From Apostichopus japonicus (taxonomy: Eukaryota; Echinodermata; Holothuroidea; Aspidochirotida; Stichopodidae): DNA of 64,000 nucleotides. The DNA is taken from NCBI RefSeq assembly GCF_037975245.1, contig NC_092582.1, forward strand, positions 24,960,077-25,024,076, written 5' to 3'. Of this stretch, positions 49,901 through 59,485 are shown in pieces; position 1 is the first letter of the stretch; each line of letters starts with the position of its first letter. Position numbers and translations under genes: made by a program. Below the pieces are notes generated by a model. It ran no database searches and was not told the origin of the DNA. It was given only the letters and a program-made list of their open reading frames with translations.

Positions 49901-51213
49901 TTATGGCATCCAACTCTCTTCTTTGGCTTGGTGAATAATCAACGATAAATGTAATTTGTGATAATAATTTTTCCTGCTTCTTTCACAGAATGTTTACTAA
50001 GCTTCCGGTTTCCAGGGTCAGGACCTTTGACCTCTCTAGCTCCATATCCAGATGGGAGGTTAGTCTGATGGAGAATAGTAAGATTCTCCATAGGTCTATT
50101 TAGTCTCAATTACCTCGGAATGTCATCAAACTCTCTGATGGATAATAGGAGATATTCCATTTGCCCACAGAAATGGCTTCTATTTTTTGGGCAAAACCTT
50201 CTTAGAATTGTTATTACAAAAAATTCCAAGTTTGTGGTCAAATGATAAAGACATCCTACATAAGATATTTTCACCTTATGAATTTTAGTGTAATGAGTAA
50301 CAGATAATTCCATTCACTTCTGATTGCTTTTGAAATCCATTCTGATTCATTTCAGTCACATGTGAAATCAAAGAGCTTTATGCAATGCTTGAATTCTCCT
50401 CATTACTCCATTGCTATGGGATGTTAGTATAACACAGTTCTCATTTATTCACCAAGGTCAACATCAAAGGATGTATTATACATGCTTCATCAGTAACTTA
50501 GCACATGTAAAATGGTTGACTTGTTTAAGTTTAGCTTTGTGTATACCTTAAGACATATGTGTCTGTGAGGTGTATGTTTCTACATTAGTACTGTAGTACT
50601 GGATATGTGATTAAATGGTTTATTTTTCTTTTCTGGAACACATATGTCTGGGGCCATACCCTTCAGAGTGGATAAACTAAACAGTTTATTTGTTACTGGA
50701 ATATTCCAAAGTTGATGAAAAAAGATTACTTGAAGAAAGGACACAACATTGCTTTATAATGGTGCAATAAATATAGTGTACTCTATGCTACAGAAAATAC
50801 GTGACGAGGGAAACAATGGGATTTTTGTACAGGGTGTAGATATAGATTTAACCTATAATCTTGATGATGTGATTAGTTGTTATGCTGAAACTCTAAACCA
50901 GATGAGCTGGATAGTGGACTGGTCCATTATGTTGCTAGGGGTGTTGGTATAAGGGATTGGAAGAAGACATATATGGAATACAGTTTAAACATTACAGTTC
51001 CTATTTGTAACCAAATGTTTTGTGCTACATTGTGAATGTTAGCCTCTTATCCTATGCATTAGTAAAGGCTACAATAGTAACATGTATGTTTTTTTCTGAT
51101 CTTGACATCTTTTCAGTTTGGTAATTAGCAGCTCAGAGACAGGAAATCACATCATGAAGTTGAATAAGTTAACCGATGGCAGTATAGTACGACAGACGGT
51201 GGGATCCTACTGA
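31866..51213 (+). CDS. WDR31: WD40-repeat protein, WDR31-like (5' part not found)
   Basis: Seven exons join in frame: 31866-31940, 43422-43572, 45633-45807, 46883-47024, 47872-48028, 49989-50058 and 51117-51213. Together they encode 288 residues and a TGA stop. Every intron is GT-AG and all phases agree. WD-type signatures recur: GHEREIT, SASRDKTARMW, TGSRDNFVHLWD, TSEDKSVRIWD, SSSNGFNGQGCEVTLWD, ATSSMDGTVKVWE and a closing GSGPLTSLA. The SSNGFNGQGCEVTLWD and GSGPLTSLAP segments match the vertebrate WDR31 family rather than a generic beta-propeller. WDR31 has been linked to cilia, but its biochemical role is not settled; it is expected to be a cytosolic scaffold. The first visible exon begins inside an early blade (TLVLYDWKNTKLLQ), so the N-terminus and start codon are missing and should lie upstream. 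The introns are long and full of repeats. Family assignment is from recalled similarity. Confidence 0.93.
32193..32507. mobile_element. MITE copy 3, in a WDR31-like intron
   Basis: The ends CAGGGATGTGCTCA and TGAGCAAATCCCTG are inverted repeats with one mismatch. The orientation is opposite to copy 2. No clear target duplication remains, and two poly-A blocks sit inside. It appears older than the other copies. Confidence 0.8.
32508..34163. other. Intron DNA, no exon seen
   Basis: Within the long WDR31-like intron 31941-43421. Contains a CCCT-rich stretch at 32917-32955 and a poly-C at ~33970. No splice-consistent coding exon. Confidence 0.5.
34164..34311. repeat. Hairpin-core element, short copy
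   Basis: GTGTAAAAGTAAGTT (34225 on) and AACTTACTTTTACAC (to 34311) are perfect inverted ends of a short foldback. The core on the - strand is TTGAAGAAGATCCTGCTAGG. The 60 bp before it (TTAGCAAACTGCTTATCCAC and on) recur directly in front of the copy at 35239, so the whole unit was duplicated with its flank. Confidence 0.8.
34312..35175. other. Intron DNA, no exon seen
   Basis: Carries one dispersed CTGTCTCCTCACAACCT fragment at about 34390. A 74-codon + strand frame (34429-34653) has no motif. Confidence 0.45.
35176..35464. repeat. Hairpin-core element, full foldback copy
   Basis: Left arm from 35239 (GTGTAAAAGTAAGTTGGCCT) and right arm ending at 35464 (AGGCCAACTTACTTTTACAC) are inverse complements over about 95-100 bp with few mismatches. 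The loop is ~35 bp of ATGTATGTGTTTTT-like sequence. Both arms hold the GATCCTGCTAGGATC palindrome. Transcribed in either direction it would give an RNA with the same core sequence. The shared flank starts at 35176. Confidence 0.88.
35465..36536. other. Intron DNA, no exon seen; promoter-like motif at its end
   Basis: Mostly AT-rich without exons. GCATTGTGGGTAA at about 36508 resembles a motif often found close to transcription starts in animal promoters; see the adjoining exon candidate. Confidence 0.4.
36537..36664 (+). CDS. Weak candidate first exon inside the WDR31-like intron
   Basis: ATG in the context CAAAATGG opens MVLAVLEVCEDKLIVRLTF and stays open to a perfect donor, TGTAC/GTAAGT, at 36664. 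A GCATTGTGGGTAA motif lies 30 bp upstream. I found no convincing second exon, and without splicing the frame stops at the donor itself. It could be an internal promoter, a non-coding RNA start or chance. Confidence 0.2.
36665..38896. other. Intron DNA, no exon seen
   Basis: AT-rich with several poly-A runs (36786, 37170, 37684). GGTCAGCGAGGGTCAGCGAGGG at about 37951 is a tiny duplication. A segment with GGCA(A/T)(A/G)TGCAGGTAGCTAGAT occurs twice, near 38411 and 38611. Confidence 0.5.
38897..40707. repeat. Tandem repeat, 27-bp unit, about 67 copies
   Basis: The unit is GAAACAGTAATGTTTCTGTC followed by TTTATAT. The unit is nine codons, lacks stops in several frames, and therefore keeps a 537-codon frame open on the - strand (repeat LLFHIKTET) and a 382-codon frame on the + strand (repeat MFLSLYETV). 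GAAACA-GTAA-TGTTTC inside each unit is a perfect 6-bp inverted repeat. Variants cluster: a run of seven or so units with TATATCAAACAG at 40078-40228, TCTCTGTC variants at 39545-39725. It lies inside the 11.5-kb WDR31-like intron. Confidence 0.96.
40708..41759. other. Intron DNA, no exon seen
   Basis: Contains a poly-G run at 41461-41472 and GATGATGATGATAACAATGATGAT at about 41519. No coding exon. Confidence 0.5.
41763..42397 (-). pseudogene. Possible zinc-finger/transposon-type coding remnant
   Basis: Two - strand frames follow each other. The first (42397-42104) reads MSNLCHLSNKLRTGVKVSSE, then a Ser/Thr linker, then KLKWKRSFKHSKIWPW before a stop that overlaps a good donor, ATG/GTAAGA. The second (42050-41763) has VFGSANAQLILKPVRWHAAS then RKHTNAV. 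The spacing of W, H..S..H and A resembles BED or C2HC-like fingers carried by hAT-type transposases and their domesticated relatives, but the cysteines are missing. Probably a decayed element in the WDR31-like intron, antisense to it. Assignment is tentative. Confidence 0.3.
42398..43421. other. Intron DNA, no exon seen
   Basis: No coding segment besides the WDR31-like exon that follows at 43422. Confidence 0.5.
43422..43572 (+). CDS. WDR31: WDR31-like exon
   Basis: The acceptor is TTTGTAG and the donor is G/GTAAGT. The exon reads VTYSEPIQAAFSASRDKTA then RMWKRPEGG, and ends GHGLIVTGIAV with one base carried into the next exon. It holds one complete blade and the GH of the next. The intron before it is about 11.5 kb. 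A LINE 3' end lies only ~35 bp downstream of the donor without damaging it. Confidence 0.95.
43609..44290 (-). pseudogene. 3' end of a non-LTR retrotransposon
   Basis: On the - strand a frame reads FALTRGSTFNFQLSKIKTHS then AGSFYYNAIKNWNRLPENIK, the C-terminal end typical of LINE reverse transcriptase ORFs. It then runs into an AT-rich tail that ends in repeated AAATC (CAAATCAAATCAAG) at 43609. It is 5'-truncated, the usual outcome of target-primed reverse transcription, and sits 37 bp after a WDR31-like exon. Confidence 0.8.
44291..45632. other. Intron DNA, no exon seen
   Basis: Frames at 44688-44999 and 45160-45366 (-) are unrecognised. ATGGATGGTATTGTAGGTT is directly repeated near 45270 and 45291. 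Confidence 0.5.
45633..45807 (+). CDS. WDR31: WDR31-like exon
   Basis: The acceptor is CACCACAG and the donor is AG/GTATAA. The exon reads SAGKKLCTGSRDNFVHLWD, then VETGDCIKQSGKTRNLVTH, then ICWAHGQPAVAQTSEDKSVR, which is one full WD blade and the start of the next. The split aspartate codon (G/AT) joins it correctly to the previous exon. Confidence 0.95.
45808..46882. other. Intron DNA, no exon seen
   Basis: Carries a fragment (about 46393) of the dispersed AAATATGCTAG(G/A)AAGT family seen at 3.0 and 7.7 kb, and a poly-T at 46530-46550. Confidence 0.5.
46883..47024 (+). CDS. WDR31: WDR31-like exon
   Basis: The acceptor is ACTTTCAG and the donor is ACG/GTAAGA. The split AG/A arginine codon joins SVR to IWDTRTLQES. 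The exon goes on IVFPKKQYIQSHCDVSEDGN and ends SSSNGFNGQGCEVT in phase 0. That last segment is the most family-specific stretch in the gene. Confidence 0.95.
47400..47604 (+). repeat. LINE 3' tail (CR1/L2-like type)
   Basis: TGTGAAGTGCTTTGAGATCA followed by TGATGTAAGGCGCTATATAA, then GAATAAATTATTATTATTATT. This block with an (ATT)n end is the well-known 3' terminus of many invertebrate LINEs. No ORF is attached; the copy is heavily 5'-truncated. Confidence 0.75.
47872..48028 (+). CDS. WDR31: WDR31-like exon
   Basis: The acceptor is TTCAACAG and the donor is A/GTAAGT. The exon reads LWDMRTTKLVNEYWGHEETV then SACYFLPWKESVELIATSS and MDGTVKVWEQSTC: a full blade with the GH and the closing V-W pair. 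Confidence 0.95.
48029..49988. other. Intron DNA, no exon seen
   Basis: GGACCATGTGG is repeated several times at 48899-48950. Nothing else is recognisable. Confidence 0.5.
49989..50058 (+). CDS. WDR31: WDR31-like short exon
   Basis: A 70-base exon between CTTTCACAG and AG/GTTAGT. It reads CLLSFRFPGSGPLTSLAPY then PDG in the frame fixed by both neighbours. GSGPLTSLA is conserved in vertebrate WDR31 at the same place. It is too short to be seen as an independent ORF. Confidence 0.9.
50059..51116. other. Intron DNA, no exon seen
   Basis: A 67-codon + strand frame at 50749-50952 has no motif and no splice support. Confidence 0.5.
51117..51213 (+). CDS. WDR31: WDR31-like terminal exon with stop
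   Basis: The acceptor is ATCTTTTCAG. The exon completes a split serine codon and reads LVISSSETGNHIMKLNKLTD then GSIVRQTVGSY and TGA. The tail diverges from vertebrate WDR31 but corresponds in position to its last blade strand. I saw no canonical AATAAA soon after the stop. Confidence 0.88.
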
Positions 51214-52720
51214 ATATTCAGGAGCTCATCAAAGCCAAAGATAAATCATGTCTGGATGAGAAAAAGCCAGTTGAAGATGGCCGTTTGTAGACTGTACGCA
51301 GGTTTGAAACGTCACACCTCTGCGGTTGGCTTCATCAACCGCGACGAGGAGGAGGAGTAGGCTGCTGTCAGGATCATGAATTGTTTTCGTGCGAGGCGTT
51401 CGTGTCCACGCTTTTATGCTATTGTCTTTTGCCAAAGAATTGAGAGAAGTGCTATAAGTTTGTGTCTTTAAGGAAACAATTGCAGCAAAGCTGTCAATGT
51501 GAGGACTGTAAATATTTGCAATGATTTCCAAAATGTGAACCCAGAAGGCAGCGTTGTAAGTGGATCGCTACAACGTTTTGCTGGAAGCCAAATTTCTGTC
51601 ATGTTTTTGTGTGAAATAATTTTACAGACCACACTGTGGGTTTGGAAAGGTAGAACATGCAATGTCCTCTGACATTAATGTCTCTTTTCAGTGAAAGTTG
51701 TTTATTTATATTGTTTGACTCGGCCTGCATGAATATATCTAACTTGACTGCAAAAATGTCTTTCTCGAAATCATCCGTTTCAGTTTTTGTGATCTAAATG
51801 TTGTACATATTTTTAGCATCGGTGAGACCGCTGGGGAAGGGGTGGATGTGGGAGGACCATTTTCTGGTAGGTAGAATTAGCTGAATGGAGAGTTGACTGC
51901 AGTATAGTAGCTTGCTCTTCTTTAGCCAGAAATTATCGCACAAAATGGTTGACTACAAACTTCCTGCAGTACAATGAGTACAATTGTCGTTCTGTGTACC
52001 ATCAAACGAAGCAAATGTAAAATTTGTTGAGATGTTTTTTTTTTTTTTTTAATTCCATTTTCAGAGGAACCCCAGATGGAAATATTGATAGCAAAGACAG
52101 GCAGAGAAGACCCTTTTCTAAACAATGTTCCCTTGTTAGAAAAGATGTGAAAAAGATTTCGGTATGGTTGGTCATAAACCTGTTTGTTTTGTTACTCATA
52201 TTTTTGTTGTCAAACCAGATCCATTCACCATACATCAAAATCATTTCAATAACAAAATGTATATTATAAGTTGGGGAAACATTTATATCAGTGATGTGGA
52301 ATTGACCATTTTTGCAGAAAATATCAATATTCTTTTGAAAATATCCATGAAGTTTAATCTCAAAAACAAGTATGAATAGCTCCAGCATAATCTATGGCTT
52401 CATTATAATGATCAAGATCTTGGCAGTTGCTGTGCAGGCTTGTATTAATTTTTACCTGTTAGGCTATCTCAGCCTATTACTGCTTGGAGATCAAGTGCTG
52501 TAATGTAATTAAGTTGCTCTATGTCAATCCGTTGGGACCAACAAGCAACAAGATAATTGTAATTGTGATAACAATTTTGTTGACCTTTCTATGACCTAGT
52601 CTGTGTGAACATTTCCATGTTTGGTCATCACAGCCTATAGTTTGAATTAACACCAATCAAAGCTTAGGTTTTCTTTTAACATTTACATGTTAGGCCTGTG
52701 TTTCATTTTCATGCTAATCA
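51214..52720. other. WDR31-like 3' flank
   Basis: The 3' untranslated region should begin here. At 51295-51345 the - strand contains GGTTGATGAAGCCAACCGCA and GTGTGACGTTTCAAACC, which look distantly like the GATGAAG...GAAACGTC repeat family. A poly-T/poly-A tract is at 52035-52051. Confidence 0.4.
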
Positions 52721-53600
52721 GTTGTTGTCATTATAAAAGTGTTAACACTTCAATCAATTGTTGTCATTATTAAAGTGTTAACACTTTAATCAGTTATCAT
52801 TATTATAGTGTTAACACTCTAATCAGTAATCATTATTATAGTGTTAACACTCTAATCAGTAGTTGTAATTATCAAAGTGTTAACACTTTAATCAGTTATC
52901 ATTATTATAGTGTTAACACTTTAATCAGTTATCATTATTATAGTGTTAACACTCTAATCAGTGATCATTATTATAGTGTTAACACTCTAATCAGTAATCA
53001 TTATTAAAGTGTTAACACTCTAGTCAGTAGTTGTAATTATTAAAGTGTTAACACTTTAATCAGTTATCATTATTATAGTGTTAACACTCTAATCAGTTAT
53101 CATTAAAGTGTTAACACTCTAGTCAGTAATCATTATTATAGTGTTAACACCCTAATCAGTAATCATTATTAAAGTGTTAACACTCTAATCAGTAATCATT
53201 ATTAAAGTGTTAACACTCTAGTCAGTAGTTGTAATTTTTAAAGTGTTAACACTTTAATCAGTTATCATTATTTAAGGGTTAACACTCATCAGTTGTTATC
53301 ATTATTAAAGTGTTCTTTAATCAGTTGTCATCATTATAGTGTTAACACTCTAATCAGTTAACTTCATTATTAAAGTGTTAACACTCTAATCAGTTGACTT
53401 CATTATTAAAGTGTTAACACTCTAATCAGTAGTTGTACTTATTAAAGTGTTAACACTCTAATCAGTAGTTCTAATTATTAAAGTGTTAACTCACTGATCA
53501 GTTGATTTCATTATTAAAGTGTTAACACACTGATCAGTTGATTTCATTATTAAAGTGTTAACACACTGATCAGTTGATTTCATTATTAAAGTGTTAACAG
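52721..53600. repeat. Tandem repeat, ~33-bp unit, about 26 copies, palindromic core
   Basis: Each unit carries GTGTTAACAC, a perfect 10-bp palindrome, then TCTAATCAGT and ATCATTATTA. Many copies extend the palindrome to ATTAAAGTGTTAACACTTTAA plus T, 22 bp in all. Spacer lengths vary by a few bases. Later copies (53480-53580) carry CACTGATCAGTTGATTTC. Confidence 0.93.
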
Positions 53601-54205
53601 GGCCACTGTCATTAGCCTGCAACATGAGAGCATCCAACACTCAAATAATATACTTTTACTTGTTGTTGATTGCAAGAAACCCCACTCCCATGAGAGCCTG
53701 TAACACTCCCATTATATGTATTATTACCTTTTGCTGATTGCAAGAAACCCCACTATCATGGGAGCCTGCAATACTCAAATTGTGATCTAAGGATTACAGG
53801 TTCGAACCCTGGCCAGATCATTGCGTTGTGTCCTTGGGCAAGGCGCTTTATCTCCATTGCCTCTCTTCACCCAGGTGTATAAATGGGGACCTGTGAGGTA
53901 ACTTGTAAATATAGTTGCGTGCGCCGGTTTGTGGCTGCACCCTATGGGAAGTCCCCCGGGGGACACATGGTTGTGGTGCCGCAAGAGAGATTGATTGAAT
54001 TGTGCACACTTTGGTGTGTGGGTGTGACAAGTTACCAATGACCAGGGGTTAAGTTGTAAAGTCATGTGAGGAGGCATTAGCCTCATACAAGACTGTAAAC
54101 CTTCAACTTTAACTTTTTTAACTTTATTGCAAGAAACCCCACTCCTGTGAGAGCCTGAAACACTCAAATTATATACCTTTTACTTGTTGCTGATTGCAAG
54201 CATCC
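53601..54205. repeat. ~72-bp GCAAGAAACCCCACT repeat interrupted by a SINE
   Basis: GATTGCAAGAAACCCCACT, then GAGAGCCTG and ACTCAAAT, recur at about 53669, 53739 and 54127, with partial copies at 53625 and 54190. The SINE at 53786-54126 sits between the second and third copies. Confidence 0.75.
53786..54126 (+). mobile_element. tRNA-derived SINE
   Basis: GGTTCGAACCC (about 53799-53809) is a perfect RNA polymerase III B box. It is followed by GTGTCCTTGGGCAAGGCGCT, a block shared by tRNA-derived SINEs of many marine invertebrates. The element ends in an A/T-rich AACTTTAACTTTTTTAACTT tail. The A box is not obvious, so the 5' end is probably truncated. The - strand frame at 53787-54167 is its antisense. 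Confidence 0.75.
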
Positions 54206-55921
54206 TTCCTCAATTTAAAATCTTGCTTATCCTCAAGTTTTATCCACTGTTCTGGTCTTGAGAAGTTGTCATCCAACTTGTGTTTATAGCTTCCACAAAT
54301 TTCTCATCTGAAGCATAGCTGCTTCCTTGCAAAGTACGTCTTATCATACATGCATATTCGTGAATATTCAAGACCCACATTTTCTCTAAATAGTAGAGGC
54401 AACGCCCGAGGAACACCCACATCTAGTGATTGATCTAGAAGAACTCTTAGTTTGAGAATTTTCCTCAAAAAAATGCGAGTCAATTTTGTGCAATATTGAG
54501 TTTTATTTTTCATTCATTATATCATGAAAACAGTAACCAATATTTACTTCGGATGAAAATTATCACCTTTTTCCTCTGTGTTTGTCATGATAGTAGAAAT
54601 TTATCTTTCAGTTTTTAATCTTGTTAATCTTTTTAATCTCATACTATGGGCTTGATTTTGCCATTAAAATGATACATTTGCATTTATGTGCTATGAAGCT
54701 TCCAGGGTGGTCACATCTTTATTTTAAATCTGTCGGTCTTTGAATTTCTGCGACACTTGCCAAAGTAAACAATGACAACACATCAGCGTTCAACTTGTAA
54801 TATGGTGACAATCTGAAATATGATGTTTATTATTATCAATGTTATTATAAATATTATGATATTAATTATTGTAATATTTACGATATAATTGTAATATTAA
54901 GAAATAAACTAATGAAGGATGTAAGTGTGAAGAATAACTTTGGTGCACATTTATTATTGATAAAAAAAGTTTTGACTGCAGGTGATTTAATTTATCACCT
55001 TAGAAGATATCTATCACTTTATCAAGATTTTGTTTGATATGTGTTGGAACGTTACAAACCACTGCTCTCAGTCACAGTGGTATATCTAGACCACTTATAT
55101 GTTATTAGAAATAACCCTTTTAAAAATCTGAGGAGGCTCACCAACTAAAATGGCTGGTATATTTAGTTTAACACAGTTTACCATTGAGCCAGTCCCTCAA
55201 ATGTCACACAAAAAAAACTCAGTAGGCAACCAGAATACTCCTTATGCCCGTATATAACTTTCTCTTTTTTAACATTTGCATTAAATTACTTTCATCAATT
55301 CTAAAATAATAAGATCAGTTGATACGATAGGCCATGGGCAAATATTGAGAATGCCCTCAAGACTGAATGGCAGTGACGACATCGTTGGTTGAAATGAGAA
55401 CGTTTTTGCTGTAAAAATCCTTTGTGGTTCAACCAAAGTAGGTTGTCCATACCCTTTTTGTCCGCACTGACAAAATTTATTTATGTTTTTTCCAATTTTT
55501 GTTGTCCAATGTTGTACCTCATAGTCCTTCATTCATGAGGGCGGTTGATTTTTGGCTTTTTATTTGAAACCATAACATACCTCCGATATTTGTATAGATT
55601 CGCATATGACTTTGTCATTGACAATATTCATTTTTATTTTAGCCAAAGTTCTGTGTGCTTTATGATGTCACCTTGATATGTTAACTTTTTGGGTCCAAAT
55701 AGTTTATGTTTATATGTGGTTTATGTTTATATGTGGTTTCCCTCAGTTTATTAGATCAGCCTGAATCTCTTGCTAAATAAAATTGACAAGAAAAAAAGAC
55801 CATATGCTGCAGTGTTAGTTTTTATGTTGTATTTGAAGCTACATTAGCAATTCCTGGCTGAAAGTTGTAATATTGTATGTGATATTCAGTCAGTTACCAT
55901 GTTCACCAGGACATTATGGTG
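54206..55921. other. Unassigned DNA, no gene seen
   Basis: AT-rich intergenic DNA between the two convergent genes, with ATTATTAT-rich stretches near 54830-54900. Short - strand frames at 54240-54513 and 55281-55532 are unrecognised. Confidence 0.5.
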
Positions 55922-56710
55922 CCAACCAACCCCATAGGTACCTGGGAATTTGACAAACGCACTACTTGACACACGGCTCCACTATAATGATTACAAACCA
56001 ACCCATTAGGTACCTGGGAATTTGACAAACGCACTACTTGACACACGGCTCCACTATAATGAGTACAAACCAACCCCATAGGTTCCTGGGAATTTGACAA
56101 ACGCACTACTTGACACATGGCTCCACTATAATGAGTACAAACCAACCCCATAGGTACGTGGGAATTCGACAAACGCACTACTTGGCACACGGCTCCACTA
56201 TAATGAGTACAAACCAACCCCATAGGTATCTGGGAATTTGACAAACGCACTACTAGACACACGGCTCCACTATAATGAGTACAAACCAACCCCATAGGTA
56301 CCTGGGAATTTGACAACGCACAACTTGACACACGGCTCCACTATGAGTACAAACCAACCCCATAGGTACCTGGGAATTTGACAAACGCACTACTTGACAC
56401 ACGGCTCCACTATAATGAGTACAAACCAACCCCATAGGTACCTGGGAATTTGACAACGCACAACTTGACACACGGCTCCACTATAATGAGTACAAACCAA
56501 CCCCATAGGTACCTGGGAATTTGACAAACGCACTACTAGACACACGGCTCCACTATAATGAGTACAAACCAACCCCATAGGTACCTGGGAATTTGACAAC
56601 GCACAACTTGACACACGGCTCCACTATAATGAGTACAAACCAACCCCATAGGTACCTGGGAATTTGACAAACGCACAACTTGACACACGGCTCCACTATA
56701 ATGAGTACAA
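55922..56710. repeat. Tandem repeat, 72-bp unit, 11 copies
   Basis: Each unit holds CCAACCCCATAGGTACCTGG, GAATTTGACAAACGCACTAC and CACACGGCTCCACTATAATG. Copies begin near 55922, 55996, 56068, 56140, 56212, 56284, 56350, 56422, 56493, 56565 and 56636. Two or three units have a lost base (GACAACGCACAACTTG) and this variant alternates with the normal one. 72 is a multiple of three, so the - strand frame (142 codons) is an artefact. Confidence 0.95.
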
Positions 56711-58042
56711 GGTATGCATACTGCATATAGAGTATACTATCTAATCGTGTTAGATTAGTTGTAGGCTATTGTTTTTGTCCTCTACTTAATTCTTCCTCTG
56801 TGTTACCTTTTATCAACTCATAACTATTTCGTATCATAGGACTTTAGAAACTAGATTATTGCTGAATTAAATATACAATAAAGATGGTAAGTCGGTGTTC
56901 CTTTGATCAGCTTCATCGAACGTCAGAACTTGAGTTCACCTGTTACTGTCAGTGGGTGTAGGCCAATATTACTTTTGTCACTAGGTCTGCTAATCGCATC
57001 GACCATCAGCCGTTCTTCGATTGAGAAGTTGAAGCGGGACATGCCGGTACAGTATAAAAAAAAAGTGGGAGAGCTTCGTTGGTACTGAATATGCATTATA
57101 GTGCGTTCTCTCATTGGCTTGTTTAAATCCAGAGGCACGGCGTAACAGAATACATGAATGAAATCTGTCTTCAACGCATAAATGTTATGATACTCTCCAT
57201 CATTAATTTCTTAAATAATGAAACCCTTTTGGCACAATTAGCTTGGTGGAACTATCTCATATTCCATGGTTCGTCAGATATATGTAGCTTAAACGCAGTT
57301 CCATATTTAGAAAATGAACAGTTTTATTTATTTCCTTTTTTCGAAACGCACAGAATCCTTTTAAGTTTAAGAGACAATTCTTAAAGTTTTCATCGCCCAT
57401 CATGACATGATTGTGCTTAAAATATATATAAAAAGTGGCAAGGCAATGCTAGTGTGAAGATGGTTACCATGGAGATGGACATTTATGCAGGCAGCCATCA
57501 GACTGTCTCGATGTAGTACTATTATCTGGACACAGCCAGTGGTATTTACAAAATCAAACCATTTCATTGGCCTAGTCCAGCTTTTGAAGTTGACTGAAAC
57601 GCGGTTGACGGTGAGTGAAGATTAGACTAGAAGTTTTAAAGGGAATTTATAGATATGTTAGATTATGCCAAAATGGTCAAACAGTTTCAATGTTAAAGGA
57701 TCCTTGCAAGCTATTCATATTGGTTGGATAATCTGTGTTCCTAAACACTCTTTATGACATCAAAAAGTAAAAATCTCTTCCAATTTTGCTTTTGGCAGTA
57801 TATTTACATACAAATATGTGAATAACAGTAGTTATTCCTGTAGTTTAATAAAACAACTCCCAAGGTAAAACCTAATACAGATGCAAATTTACACACTGTA
57901 ATCAAACCAAGAGATGGTTACATCTGTTTCTTTGCTTATCACCCTGGTTATGAACTGTCTTCCCCACCAGGAATTGTTTGTTTATGTAATGTTCCATTTT
58001 TGCATTTTATGCTCAATTTCATCCTCCCTGATATCAAGACAA
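56711..58042. other. Unassigned DNA, no gene seen
   Basis: A slightly GC-richer patch at 56900-57140 has short frames on both strands but no motif. Confidence 0.45.
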
Positions 58043-58400
58043 ACTCTACTGGTATTCTACTAATCACTACTTAACACTGCTGCTTATAGTCACAAATAAT
58101 AGATTAGCTTCAAACTCTACTGGTATACTACTAATCACTACTTGACACTACTGCTCATAGTCACAGATAATAATAGATTAGCTTCAAACTCTACTGGTAT
58201 ACTACTAATCACTACTTCACACTACTGCTCATAGTCACAAATAATAGATTAGCTTCAAACTCTACTGGTATACTAGTAATAACTACTTGACACTACTGCT
58301 TATAGTCACAGATAATAATAGATTAGCTTCAAACTCTACTGGTATACTACTAATCACTACTTCACACTACTGCTTATAGTCATTAATAATAATAGTTTAG
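58043..58400. repeat. Tandem repeat, ~72-bp unit, five copies
   Basis: ACTCTACTGGTATACTACTA, then ATCACTACTT(G/C)ACACTACTGC, then ATAGTCACA(G/A)ATAATAATAG recur from 58043. Copies differ by a three-base ATA indel. Confidence 0.9.
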
Positions 58401-59440
58401 CCAACTTCAAAATGCATTTCTTCTCTGCAACAGAAATATTAGTCTAAAATGTCACCTCTTTTCAGATTTCTTTTATTTTTGCAGCCTTCATTTCGCCATG
58501 TCCATCACTAGTGATACGATATCAACTCTTTGACAAAACAGCTTACATATAACTGAAAATACTAACATTCAGTTTAGTACTTACTTGTGACACCAAATAA
58601 TTTTACTTGTTATTTTGCATAAGTCTCTGTTCATTCATAGGATCCAACTACATGTAAAGATGATGTTTATGAACAGTTTCATTTTATTTACATGAAGAGA
58701 AACAGGTAATATTGCAATAGGTCAAAGTTCTAATTGATTTATTAAAGGCACATATTTGTAAAGTAAGGCATATACTCAAATTGTCTTCTTCAGTTCTCAA
58801 TTTCACAAAAGGAACCCACTCGTATGTGCGTTTTTACTCCTGTCAACTTGCAAAACTTTGGTCCATGGAAGTCATTTGATCATATGGTCTAATCTATAAA
58901 CATGGAGTTTCCCTTGTATGCTCAGATATTGTAAGCTTTACAAACAAGCCTGTTTTCAAACTCATCATAATTATTTTATTCCATCACAATTTTCACATAC
59001 ATGTATTTTATTTGACTTCCTGACCTTCTCTTTACTCAAATAAACAAATATTTCATTCCTTTGAAATTAAATTCACTTCACAGATATTACTGATATGGCT
59101 CTTTTAAGTTGTTAAAGCCCAACTTTGTATTGCTCTTAATCATTCTAATTCTCATCTAAACTTATCTTCAAACTTGTGACAAAATAACATTATTTTACTT
59201 GAAATTTAAATACTTTAAGTACAGCAAAGTATGAAAAGATTTGTTCGAAGAAGCAACACTTTGTGAAGTCACTCTTAGTTATGTATTTGTTCAAAGGCAT
59301 CTCGTGGTAAGTGCATAAAGCCTTGATCTGGTGAAGTTCCAAAGATATCAAGATGTTATTTATTACTGCATAGTAATGACAAACACGTCCACCAATTCTG
59401 TTGTCTGTTATCAAAACCGTCAATAAATTGTATATATCCC
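58401..59440. other. Probable intergenic or 3' region of the ABCC4-like gene
   Basis: AT-rich with no recognised motif. From 59485 down to 59190 a long frame is open behind a good acceptor on the - strand (STAVRDIYNLLTVLITDNRI and on), which may be 3' untranslated sequence. Confidence 0.4.
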
Positions 59441-59485
59441 TCACGGCTGTGGACCTGATTCGGAGCTCTCCAAAAGTAGCATGGT
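59441..59485 (-). CDS. Possible alternative last exon of the ABCC4-like gene
   Basis: A strong acceptor (TTTTGTCAACAG) stands at 59487-59486 on the - strand. If spliced in phase 0 from the GAG/GTATGG donor at 60243, the message would read ...DDELEE-TMLLLESSESGPQP-stop, replacing VWNK. ABCC4 proteins in vertebrates also have a short variable tail after the NBD. The same stretch has a longer open frame in another phase (to 59190), so the reading is uncertain. Confidence 0.35.
   Translation of the reverse strand, partial: TMLLLESSESGPQP

Noticed and set aside
51229-51531. 100-codon - strand frame in the WDR31-like 3' flank
   Set aside because: Antisense to probable 3' untranslated sequence, no domain, partly built from a dispersed repeat motif.
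55903-56614. 142-codon - strand frame and relatives
   Set aside because: Translation of a 72-bp tandem repeat; no other protein features.
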